From a marine gamma proteobacterium HTCC2148 (lineage in GTDB: Bacteria; Pseudomonadota; Gammaproteobacteria; Pseudomonadales; Halieaceae): DNA of 34,416 nucleotides. The position numbers and the translations under genes are program-made. The stretch is from assembly GCA_000156295.1 (NCBI GenBank), contig DS999242.1, positions 2,887 to 37,302 of the forward strand. The letters run 5' to 3'. Below are positions 14,610 through 22,762 of the stretch, piece by piece (position 1 is the stretch's first letter; every line of letters begins with the position of its first letter). The notes below the pieces were generated by a model that had not been told where the DNA came from, searched no databases, and saw only the letters and a program-made list of their open reading frames with translations.

Positions 14610-16151
14610 ATGCCCACTCTTGACACAAACCCCGCAGCAATGAAGCCCAGTAACGACTGGACAGTATTCCTTCCCTCCCTGTTGTTGGTCGTGTTACTCG
14701 GCGGCGGGCTCATCGCCTACCCCGAGCAAGGCTCCCATCTCACCAGTCTCGCCATGGACTTTGTCACCGGACAGATCGGTTGGCTTTATCTCATTCTCGG
14801 TGGTGTCGCACTGATTTTTGCTGGCTGGCTGGCTTTTGGTCCCTATGGCAATGTGTTGCTGGGCCCGGAAGGCGAACCGCCCGAGTACGGCGAGCTTCAC
14901 TGGATAGCGATGATGTTTACCGCCGGCATAGGCGGCAGCATGATCGCCTGGGGAGTCGCAGAACCGCTGTCCTACCTGCAAACTCCCCCCTTCGGCATAG
15001 AGCCGCACTCGGCCGACGCCCTGGAGTGGGCACATGTCTATCCCATATTCCACTGGGGAATTATCCCCTGGGCCTTCTACGCTATCCCCGCCGTGCCTGT
15101 GACCTACATGCTTTACATCAAGAAAACCCCGATGATGAAAGTGAGTGCCGCCTGCGAAAGCGCTTTCCCGCTGGCAAAGCACCCGGTTGCCAGTCGCCTC
15201 ATCGACGTCATCATTGCCCTGGGTATTGTCGGCGGCACCGCGACTTCCCTCGGTTTGGGTGTCCCATTGGTCTCGGCAATCATTGCGGAACTGTTTGGCG
15301 TTGTAGATAACTTCACCAGCAAAATGACAGTCCTTATTCTATGGACAGTGATCTTCGGCGCCAGCGCTTACCGAGGGCTGAAAAAAGGCATCAAGGTACT
15401 CGCTGATTTCAATATGATACTTGCCTTCGCCGCCCTGCTATTTGTGCTGATTTTTGGACCCACGCTATTTATTCTCAAGCTGACGGTAAATACAGGTGGC
15501 CTACTCATCGACAATTTCTTCCGCATGGCGTTCTGGACCGACCCTATCAGTCGCTCCGGTTTCCCTGAGGACTGGACCATTTTTTACTGGGCCTGGTGGA
15601 TTGCGTTCGCTCCTTTCGTGGGCTTGTTCCTGGGGCGCATTTCGCGAGGGCGCACCATTCGCCAGATCATTCTGGGAATCATCGGCTGGGGCACACTTGG
15701 AACCACCACCTTTTTGAGCATCATCGGTGGCTATGCGATCTACCTCGCCAAGACCGATACCCTGCCGGTAGAAGAGATCCTCGCCCAGGCCGGCATGGCG
15801 GTAGTGACAGTGCAGGCCATCAATCATTTGCCAGGTGGGAATGTTGCCTTAATGATCTTCCTGGTACTGTGCGTAATTTTTTACGCCACAACACTGGATT
15901 CGGCCGCCTACACTATCGCCAGCGTCTGCAGCAAAAATCTGCCTAATGATCAGGAGCCTCCTCGAATCAGTCGAGTCGTCTGGGCGTTCGCACTGGCGCT
16001 ACTAGCGGTCGGCTTAATTGCTACCGACCGAATAAAAATTATTCAGGCTTCCACCGTGGTGTTCTCGCTGCCGCTGCTACCCGTTCTGATCTTAATGTGC
16101 GTTTCATTAGTAAAGTGGCTTAAAGCCGATTTTGGTAAAACCACTAAGTGA
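14610..16151 (+). CDS. BCCT-family betaine/carnitine transporter
   Basis: The 513-residue membrane protein has about 12 transmembrane helices. The BCCT signature is complete: WTIFYWAWWIAFAPFVGLFL then GRISRGRTIR (about 325-355), and LDSAAYTIAS near residue 430. The early FHWGIIPWAFYAIPAVP block also matches the family. It should bring carnitine, butyrobetaine, choline or betaine across the inner membrane, by ion symport or by CaiT-like exchange; the sequence as read here does not settle which. Its last 20 bases overlap the start of the PhyH-type oxygenase gene, which makes translational coupling likely. Confidence 0.9.
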   Translation: MPTLDTNPAAMKPSNDWTVFLPSLLLVVLLGGGLIAYPEQGSHLTSLAMDFVTGQIGWLYLILGGVALIFAGWLAFGPYGNVLLGPEGEPPEYGELHWIAMMFTAGIGGSMIAWGVAEPLSYLQTPPFGIEPHSADALEWAHVYPIFHWGIIPWAFYAIPAVPVTYMLYIKKTPMMKVSAACESAFPLAKHPVASRLIDVIIALGIVGGTATSLGLGVPLVSAIIAELFGVVDNFTSKMTVLILWTVIFGASAYRGLKKGIKVLADFNMILAFAALLFVLIFGPTLFILKLTVNTGGLLIDNFFRMAFWTDPISRSGFPEDWTIFYWAWWIAFAPFVGLFLGRISRGRTIRQIILGIIGWGTLGTTTFLSIIGGYAIYLAKTDTLPVEEILAQAGMAVVTVQAINHLPGGNVALMIFLVLCVIFYATTLDSAAYTIASVCSKNLPNDQEPPRISRVVWAFALALLAVGLIATDRIKIIQASTVVFSLPLLPVLILMCVSLVKWLKADFGKTTK

Positions 16152-16992
16152 ACCAGTGAAAAAATTTCAAGAAAGCGGCATCACATTCCCAGGGCAAGCA
16201 CTGTCTGCGGGCAAGGCGTCTAGCCTGGTGCCAGAATTCTACGCCTTGGCCCGGCGCATGGAGGGCTGGACAGATGGCGCCCAGATACTTAAGTCCCATC
16301 TGGTCAGCACCTGGGTCTGTGAGCTCGTGCATAACGACACAATTCTTGATGCAGTAGAAAACCTGATAGGTCCCGACATTCTTTGCTGGGCAGCTACCTT
16401 CTTTGCCAAAGAGCCTGAAACAGATAGTTATGTGGGATGGCACCAGGATATTCATTATTGGGGGCTGGAGCCTGCTGAACAGGTGGCAACGGTCTGGCTG
16501 GGTCTGACCGACGCCCATCGTGACAATGGTGGCATGTTTTATATTCCGGGATCGCATCAAGAGGGAGACAAGGACCACCGGCAATACCCGGATAGTGACA
16601 ACATGCTATTGGGGTCTCAGCAAGTCGATATCAGCGCAGATGATCTGGCATGCAGTGTCTCGGTGGATCTTCAACCGGGGCAATTCTCGACCCACCACGC
16701 GCGTCTTTTACACGGGTCTTATAGCAACCTGTCGCAACGACCGCGAATTGGATTATCAATCAATTACATTTCTACCAAGGTGAAGCAGCAAACCAACGGT
16801 GGCAGCGACAGCGCCATGCTGGTGCGAGGAACGGACCGCTTTGGCAACTTTGCGCTGGAGCCTCGACCAGAGGCAGATTTCGACCCCGCCAGTATCGCAG
16901 CCTACAAGGCCGCCCTGTTTACACCTAGCGGCATAGGAGGCACGGACGAGAGTATCTACAATAAACGGCCGAACTTGGACCTCATTGGCTAG
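16132..16992 (+). CDS. Phytanoyl-CoA-dioxygenase (PhyH) family oxygenase
   Basis: The 286-residue Fe(II)/2-oxoglutarate oxygenase has iron ligands H104 and D106 (VGWHQDIHYWG) and H194 (HARLLHGS), and arginine R203/R205 (QRPRIGLS) for 2-oxoglutarate. The start is TTG at 16132, chosen because the family's first helix (LSEPVKKFQESG) begins here; GTG at 16156 is an alternative that would truncate it. Neither has a clear ribosome-binding site, which fits coupling to the overlapping BCCT gene. It is not EctD by motif. The tight link to a BCCT carrier suggests a quaternary-amine or betaine substrate, as yet unassigned. It ends in CTAG, shared with the convergent gene's stop. Confidence 0.85.
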   Translation: MVKPLSEPVKKFQESGITFPGQALSAGKASSLVPEFYALARRMEGWTDGAQILKSHLVSTWVCELVHNDTILDAVENLIGPDILCWAATFFAKEPETDSYVGWHQDIHYWGLEPAEQVATVWLGLTDAHRDNGGMFYIPGSHQEGDKDHRQYPDSDNMLLGSQQVDISADDLACSVSVDLQPGQFSTHHARLLHGSYSNLSQRPRIGLSINYISTKVKQQTNGGSDSAMLVRGTDRFGNFALEPRPEADFDPASIAAYKAALFTPSGIGGTDESIYNKRPNLDLIG

Positions 16993-18116
16993 GTGCCTGT
17001 CGACAGGCTCTCTCTTCGCCTAATGATTAAAACAAAAACGGCAACATAAATACCGATCACGGCAAGACCAAACCATTCGATTTGCAACGGGGTGAACTGG
17101 TACAACAAGACCAGTGAAAACAGAACGCACCAATTACTGACCACGTACCAAAAGTTGCCAAAACGTTCGGCTGTCAGGCCAACATTACGGGTGTAGAGCC
17201 TGATCAAAGAATCCAGTGAATTGATGACAAACACCGTGCCCACAAGCACCATCGCCCAGCGCCAGCCAGCGCCAATAAGTAACTCTGTCGAAAAGTGGTA
17301 ATAAAGTACCGAGAACCAAATTGCGATAGGAATAGAGGGCACCACCAGCAGCGCAATCAATAACTGCCAGGCCTTTAGCCCACTGACGAAGCGGGATACG
17401 AATTGCCCGATCATAATGCTCCAGGCAAACCACCAGTAAAGATAGAACTGGTGGTAATCAGTCACGGGCGATACGAAGCGGTGCAAGTTAGTAAAGTAAT
17501 CGCCCAGATTGCCCATGGAACCCAACAGCCCAGTAACACCCATTTCGGAAGACCACCAAACCCCCGCGATCAAACCAAAAAACAACCAGGTAGAGGAAAC
17601 ACTGAGCACTCTGACGAAACGAATATGGGTACTGGAGATACCTGCCAGCAATATCACGGCGGCCACCAGACCATAGCGTAATGAGTTGCTTATACCTTCG
17701 ATATAATCGGGCAGGTACTGCAAAAATAAAAAACCGGTAAAGGCGCAGGTGCCAATAATGACAACATCGTTAACCCATTTGACCAGCGGCAGTTCAAATA
17801 TTTTAAGGCGAGGCTCCAACACGCAAAAATAGAAGGTCGTAGAAAAATAGAAACCCCAAACAAGAAAACCCCAGAAGCCGAATTCCATAGCGAGAGGATT
17901 GGCAAAAGCGTAGGATTCTTCGCTCGCATAGAGTTCAAAGTCGACCAGCGGAAACATCACGAGGCCAACATCCAATCCAGAAGTAAACAAAATGGCTATG
18001 AAGGTAAAAAAAGGCACGGGGATTTCACCCACGCATTCAATGTCTCTCCAGTATATGGCGATAAAAATCGCCAGCAGCAGGATCACCATCACGGCGATGC
18101 TGAGTATTAACGTCAT
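16989..18116 (-). CDS. Short, divergent BCCT-like membrane protein
   Basis: The 375-residue protein has about 11 hydrophobic helices. Residues 224-246 read FYLYWWFAWSIMIGQFVSRF then VSG, which keeps most fixed positions of the BCCT signature (F-Y-x-x-W-W-x-A-W-S-x3-G-x-F-x2-R-x3-G). VINSLDSLIRL (298-307) matches the later SxDS region, and GFWGFLVWGFYFS resembles the F-W-G helix. It is about 130 residues shorter than usual, with most of the shortening seemingly in the middle and ends. It may be a reduced carrier, a sensor or a decayed but still open copy. It is probably co-transcribed with the lipoprotein hydrolase 24 bp upstream. Confidence 0.6.
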   Translation of the reverse strand: MTLILSIAVMVILLLAIFIAIYWRDIECVGEIPVPFFTFIAILFTSGLDVGLVMFPLVDFELYASEESYAFANPLAMEFGFWGFLVWGFYFSTTFYFCVLEPRLKIFELPLVKWVNDVVIIGTCAFTGFLFLQYLPDYIEGISNSLRYGLVAAVILLAGISSTHIRFVRVLSVSSTWLFFGLIAGVWWSSEMGVTGLLGSMGNLGDYFTNLHRFVSPVTDYHQFYLYWWFAWSIMIGQFVSRFVSGLKAWQLLIALLVVPSIPIAIWFSVLYYHFSTELLIGAGWRWAMVLVGTVFVINSLDSLIRLYTRNVGLTAERFGNFWYVVSNWCVLFSLVLLYQFTPLQIEWFGLAVIGIYVAVFVLIIRRRESLSTGT

Positions 18117-18140
18117 GAAGATTAACCCCTGACCGACAAA

Positions 18141-19658
18141 CTAGGGTGGTCCAGCTTCAACTATTAAGCCCTGTTTGGCAAAGGAATCACTGAGTATGGC
18201 ATCGCGCGCTGCAGGATCCTGGCGAATGGTCAGGTCGAAGAAAGCGAGGGCTTTCTGCTGTTGCATCCGATGGGCAAGCGCAGCTCCCAATAACTCGAAC
18301 TCAACATCAGGATTGAAGGCTCGCACTGCCATATTGGGCTTGAGGTCTGGCCACCAGTAGCCTCCTGAAACCCCCAGTGTCGAGTGATTAGAATTCGCTA
18401 ACAAACCCCAGAATACGGGTTGGTCGCTGTCTTCAAATAAGGCGCGTAAAACCGGGTGAGGGTTTTCCCCGCTGGGCAATTCTGTCTCTGCCTTGACGGC
18501 CTGTTGTTTGCCAAGACCGATAATTAAAGCGTCTTCCGCGCCGCTCAACAGGAATGTCGGTTTGCTAAGCCTGGTATATGCGATGTCTCCCTGCGCCGCC
18601 AACAACGCCGACTCCTGGCCGACAGGCGCCAAGGCTTCGGGCGGCAATTTAGGCCGCTGGTCCAACAAAGCCATTGGCACCACAGCAAACCCAGCGGTAA
18701 AACGCGGCTCCATAGCAAGCCCAACCAGCGTGCTTGCTCCGCCAAAAGAGCGTCCAATCAAACCAATTCTCTCAAGTGACAATCGGCCGGCAAAACGCCC
18801 GTTAGCATTCATCTCATCCAGTGTATTGAGGGTGGCACGCAGATCATTGAGTCTCTGCAACAGTGCGCGGTCCAGTTGCTGCAAGCTCCCAATCGGGTCG
18901 TCAGGATTTGTCAGCGGAGTATAGGTCTGGCCATAGTTTTCTCGGCTGCCGTAGGTCCCCTGCTCACCTAAAAGCGGCAGTACGTCAGCCATGAGAGCGC
19001 GGAATTGTGGGTCACCACCTGACTGCGCGAGCGCGGGATCACTGCCAGTCATTGAATACGGTGAATTACCGGTGTGCTCCGGGGCAATCACAAAATAGCC
19101 ATAAGAAGCCAGGTACTCGCAAACCGTTTCCATGTTGTATCGGCTTCCGGCGTCACCGTGGGACATCACCACTACTGGCAACGCGGAGGTACCGGCTGCC
19201 AGAGGCGCATTCACCCAGCTTTGCCGTTCCCGCAGAAACAACTCTTCTATTGCTGCATCAATATCCTCGGCGGTGACCCCATCGCGGACGGTATCGGGTG
19301 TCAGATGAAAAAAAGTCGTCTCTGTCATCATCAGCCGGTGTACCTGCCTGTTGCCAAACACGTAATCGCCGTAAGTCGCGCGACGCTGTTTTCCGGCGGC
19401 CGCAACAGCGGAATCTACTGGATACCAGATTTCGGTAATCAAACTGCGCACACCGCTATCAATGCCCGCTACAGTATCGAAAGCGCGGGACTCGTCATGG
19501 ATAAAAAAGGTGGACGAGCCCACCGCAAAAGGAGGCCCAGAAAGTGCTTCAGCGGTGCCAGTCGGTTCAGCGCTTATCAGTGTGTCGGGAGCCTTGTTAC
19601 ATGCAACTGCAAGCAGGCAGAGCAAACCCACTAGCGACCAAAGTCCAGAATGTTTCAA
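18141..19658 (-). CDS. Lipoprotein alpha/beta hydrolase (PAF-acetylhydrolase / dienelactone-hydrolase-like)
   Basis: The 505-residue precursor has a lipoprotein signal (LLCLLAVAC, lipidated C20). The nucleophile elbow is GRSFGG (LIGRSFGGAS), the oxyanion region is VVVMSHGDAGSR, and a late NSNHSTLG stretch offers the catalytic histidine. The overall order fits the PAF-acetylhydrolase-like group, which cleaves short esters, including those on choline phospholipids. The start is TTG at 19658: AAGGAG sits 7 nt before it and no ATG fits. It is likely anchored in the outer membrane or periplasm and could free choline- or carnitine-like amines from esters for the nearby carriers. This role is an inference. 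Confidence 0.75.
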   Translation of the reverse strand: MKHSGLWSLVGLLCLLAVACNKAPDTLISAEPTGTAEALSGPPFAVGSSTFFIHDESRAFDTVAGIDSGVRSLITEIWYPVDSAVAAAGKQRRATYGDYVFGNRQVHRLMMTETTFFHLTPDTVRDGVTAEDIDAAIEELFLRERQSWVNAPLAAGTSALPVVVMSHGDAGSRYNMETVCEYLASYGYFVIAPEHTGNSPYSMTGSDPALAQSGGDPQFRALMADVLPLLGEQGTYGSRENYGQTYTPLTNPDDPIGSLQQLDRALLQRLNDLRATLNTLDEMNANGRFAGRLSLERIGLIGRSFGGASTLVGLAMEPRFTAGFAVVPMALLDQRPKLPPEALAPVGQESALLAAQGDIAYTRLSKPTFLLSGAEDALIIGLGKQQAVKAETELPSGENPHPVLRALFEDSDQPVFWGLLANSNHSTLGVSGGYWWPDLKPNMAVRAFNPDVEFELLGAALAHRMQQQKALAFFDLTIRQDPAARDAILSDSFAKQGLIVEAGPP

Positions 19659-19803
19659 ACTGCTTCTCCTTATTTTCCACCACCGGAGCGACGGCCTCTC
19701 AGACTATAGCAATAATGATCCTTCGCTGCGTAGCCATCCATCCGATGCGCATGCATTCATTTACGCCGACGGTTGCTTTCTCACTAGCAAAACACCTAAA
19801 CTT

Positions 19804-19832
19804 TTGACCTCTCTAAGACGCCAGGGTTGATT
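19804..19832 (+). promoter_or_regulatory. Candidate promoter for the GMC oxidoreductase operon
   Basis: TTGACC (19804-19809), a 17-bp gap and TTGATT (19827-19832) lie about 38 bp before the ATG at 19870. The -10 is weak. It is the best pair in the 211-bp divergent region 19659-19869; nothing else recognisable lies there. Confidence 0.35.
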
Positions 19833-19869
19833 CGATGCTACTCCCCTCCGCTGCGAAAAGTATAACCCC

Positions 19870-21552
19870 ATGACGTCTTCGTCTATGGACCCAATGGAGT
19901 ACGATTACGTCATCGTAGGTGGCGGCTCTGCTGGCTGTGTTCTTGCTAATCGACTCAGTGAAGATCCAGATACCTCGGTATTACTGCTTGAGTCGGGTGG
20001 GCGCGACCCCTTCTGGGACTGGCGTATCCGCATGCCGGCGGCGCTGGCTTACCCCATGAACGGCACCACCTACAGCTGGGATTACCAAACAGAACCCGAA
20101 CCTCACCTGGATGGGCGTATCATGCATTTGCCCAGAGGCAGAGTGCTGGGCGGCTCTTCATCAATTAACGGCATGGTCTACATTCGAGGCCATGCTCAGG
20201 ATTATGATCGTTGGGCAAAGGAAGACCCCGCCCTGAAAAACTGGGACTATCGGCACTGCCTACCTTATTTTCGCAAGTCTTCAACCTTCGAAGCAGGTAA
20301 GAACGACTACCATGGTGATGAGGGTCCGCTGCACATCACCCGAGGCCGCGGCAAAAACCCATTGAGCCAGGCTTTTTTACAAGCGACTGCAGAGGCCGGA
20401 TATCCCTACACCGAAGATATGAATGGCTTCCAACAAGAGGGCTTCGGCCCCATGGATCGTACCACCAAAGGAGGCATTCGCGGCTCTGCCTCGGTTTGCT
20501 ACCTGGACCCGGTGCGCAAACGGCGTAATCTGACCATACTCACCCGAGCCACAGCGACACAGCTTACCTTGCAAGGGAATACCGTCAGCGGCGTACTATT
20601 CAATCACCGGGCAAAGCAATGCGAGGCGGTAGCAGCGAAAGAGGTCATTCTGTCGTCGGGACCTATCAACAACCCGCAATTGCTAATGCTTTCAGGTATA
20701 GGGCCGCCGGCGCATCTGCAAGACATGGGCATTGAAGCTAAGCACAACTTACCGGGAGTCGGTGAAAACCTCCAAGATCACCTGGAAATTTATGTGCAAA
20801 TGGAGTGTGTGCAACCGGTTTCGATTTATCGCTACTACAATTTGCTGGGCAAAGCGCTGGTGGGCGCCCAGTGGCTGTTTACCCGCACCGGACTAGGTGC
20901 CAGCAACCAGTTTGAAACAGGGGGCTTCATTCGCAGCAAGGCCGGTGTTGAGCATCCCGACCTGCAGTATCACTTCTTTCCCATGGCCGTGCGTTACGAT
21001 GGTCAAAGCCCCAACAATGGCCATGGATTCCAGGCTCACGTGGGCCCCATGCGCTCGCGCAGCAGGGGTTGGGTTCGCCTGCGCTCCTCCAACCCTGCAG
21101 ATGCACCCAAAGTATGCTTCAACTACCTTTCACACGATTCTGACTGGGAGGAGTTTCGAGCAGGGGTTCGCCTCAGCCGAGAGATATTTGAGCAACCGGC
21201 CTTTAATGGGCTAAGGGGACGGGAATTGTCGCCTGGGCCAGATATACAGGACGATGAAGCATTAAACGCCTATTTACGCGATGCCGTGGAATCCGCCTAT
21301 CACCCGTCGTGCACCTGTAAAATGGGCAGCGACGACTTATCGGTAGTGGATGAACATTGCCGTGTTATCGGGCTTAAGGGACTGCGCATTGTTGATTCAT
21401 CTATAATGCCATCAATTGTCAGCGGCAATCTGAACGCCCCAACAATTATGCTGGCGGAAAAAGCAGCGGATATCATTCGCGGACGAATTCCGCTGCAGCC
21501 ATCGGACGCGCCGGTCTACGTTGCGGAGAACCGCCATGAACAACAGCGATAA
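19870..21552 (+). CDS. betA: Choline-dehydrogenase-type GMC flavoprotein
   Basis: The 560-residue GMC oxidoreductase starts with the FAD fold DYVIVGGGSAGCVLANRLSE and has the GMC signature PRGRVLGGSSSINGMVYIRG. The catalytic pair is H478 in HPSCTCKMG and N522 in GNLNAPTIM, the form seen in choline dehydrogenases (BetA). It would oxidise choline (or a similar amino-alcohol) to the aldehyde and pass electrons to the respiratory chain. HPSCTCKMG is characteristic of BetA-like proteins, but other GMC alcohol dehydrogenases share it, so the substrate is likely rather than proven. Its end overlaps the second BBOX-like gene by 17 bp, and a three-gene operon follows. Confidence 0.8.
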   Translation: MTSSSMDPMEYDYVIVGGGSAGCVLANRLSEDPDTSVLLLESGGRDPFWDWRIRMPAALAYPMNGTTYSWDYQTEPEPHLDGRIMHLPRGRVLGGSSSINGMVYIRGHAQDYDRWAKEDPALKNWDYRHCLPYFRKSSTFEAGKNDYHGDEGPLHITRGRGKNPLSQAFLQATAEAGYPYTEDMNGFQQEGFGPMDRTTKGGIRGSASVCYLDPVRKRRNLTILTRATATQLTLQGNTVSGVLFNHRAKQCEAVAAKEVILSSGPINNPQLLMLSGIGPPAHLQDMGIEAKHNLPGVGENLQDHLEIYVQMECVQPVSIYRYYNLLGKALVGAQWLFTRTGLGASNQFETGGFIRSKAGVEHPDLQYHFFPMAVRYDGQSPNNGHGFQAHVGPMRSRSRGWVRLRSSNPADAPKVCFNYLSHDSDWEEFRAGVRLSREIFEQPAFNGLRGRELSPGPDIQDDEALNAYLRDAVESAYHPSCTCKMGSDDLSVVDEHCRVIGLKGLRIVDSSIMPSIVSGNLNAPTIMLAEKAADIIRGRIPLQPSDAPVYVAENRHEQQR

Positions 21553-22762
21553 AATGGTGCCGCTGGTCGTACCGGATTTCGACACCTATCCAGTTACCCA
21601 TCAACTGCAGCGCGCCACTCCTATTGCTCAGGGCATTGAACTACTTTGGAATGATGGACTCTCCAACCAGGTACCTGTCATCTGGCTTCGAGAATTCAGC
21701 CCCGACCCAGGCACATTTCACTCTGTCACGCGCGAACAACGTATTGCCCTGACAGATATCCCGCAAGACCTTTCCATTGCACAAATGCTTATTGCCGAGG
21801 ATGGATTCCTCGAAGTTGACTGGATGCCGGAAGACCTTCATAGCCGCTATCATCCTGGCTGGTTACGCTGCGCGGTGGCCGACCCCAACGACCCCATGGA
21901 TAGTCTACCCGACCGTAAGCTATGGCCACTGCCAGTAACAGTTAAACCGAACTGGTTGGATGGTGCCGCCGTTTACCGCGGCGACACTGATGCGCTGAGA
22001 ATATGGCTGGAAACCCTGCTGCGTGATGGCATAGGCCTACTCGATGGACTACCCGCCAATAGAGAAGTGATTCCCGCAGTTGTCGAACTCATTGGACCGA
22101 TCCGCGCCAGTAACTTTGGCGATGTCTTCGAAGTCGAGAGCCTGCCAAGCGCCAACTCCAACGCCTATACTGCACTGCCCCTGAAAGTTCACAGTGACCT
22201 CGCAACCCGGGAATACATACCGGGGATGCAGTTTTTGTTTTGTCTGGAAAATGAGGCCACAGGCGGTGAGAGTCTGCTGGTGGATGGCTTTGCCGCTGCC
22301 CAGCAGCTCAACAGTGAGTCGACCGAATTCTTTGAAGTGCTAGCGACGCTCCCTGTCCCTTTTGGCACCAAGGATCGAGAGTTTGACCATCGTTATTGTG
22401 CGCCTGTGCTAGAGCACAATGCCGTTGGTGAACTGAGTTCGGTGCGTCACACCTACTGGTTGCGCTCACCGATGAGCGGCGATTTCAGTACCTTGAATAC
22501 ATTTTATGCCGCATACCGAAGGTTCCAGGAAATTTGCGACGATCCCGATAACCAACTGCGCTTTCGCCTGCAGCCCGGCCAGTTAATGGCCTTCGATAAT
22601 CGCAGGGTATTACACGGTCGCGATGCCTTTGACCCCGAGTCTGGTCGTCGCCTATTGCGAGGCTGCTATGGTGAACGCGAAGAGGTGGAATCACGTTTGC
22701 GCATTTTATACCGCGCATTGCGAGCACAGGAACAAACACAGCAAACTGGAGTGCGGGCATGA
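21536..22762 (+). CDS. Gamma-butyrobetaine-dioxygenase-like Fe(II)/2-oxoglutarate oxygenase (copy 2)
   Basis: The 408-residue paralogue of copy 1 has the N-terminal BBOX-type domain (about 20-130) and the TauD-like oxygenase domain. Iron ligands are H219, D221 (KVHSDLA) and H360 (NRRVLHGRDAF), with arginine R371/R375 region for 2-oxoglutarate. The ATG at 21536 is chosen because GGAG lies 7 nt upstream; an earlier TTG at 21521 would add five residues. The zinc cysteines are missing here too (LREFSPDPGTFHSVTRE). It overlaps betA by 17 bp and shares ATGA with the carnitine dehydrogenase gene. The coupling fits gamma-butyrobetaine to L-carnitine, feeding the next enzyme. Confidence 0.85.
   Translation: MNNSDKMVPLVVPDFDTYPVTHQLQRATPIAQGIELLWNDGLSNQVPVIWLREFSPDPGTFHSVTREQRIALTDIPQDLSIAQMLIAEDGFLEVDWMPEDLHSRYHPGWLRCAVADPNDPMDSLPDRKLWPLPVTVKPNWLDGAAVYRGDTDALRIWLETLLRDGIGLLDGLPANREVIPAVVELIGPIRASNFGDVFEVESLPSANSNAYTALPLKVHSDLATREYIPGMQFLFCLENEATGGESLLVDGFAAAQQLNSESTEFFEVLATLPVPFGTKDREFDHRYCAPVLEHNAVGELSSVRHTYWLRSPMSGDFSTLNTFYAAYRRFQEICDDPDNQLRFRLQPGQLMAFDNRRVLHGRDAFDPESGRRLLRGCYGEREEVESRLRILYRALRAQEQTQQTGVRA

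Noticed and set aside
14610-16151. Calling the BCCT protein CaiT specifically
   Set aside because: The sequence supports the BCCT family, but ion-coupling residues that separate CaiT exchange from symport could not be judged by eye.
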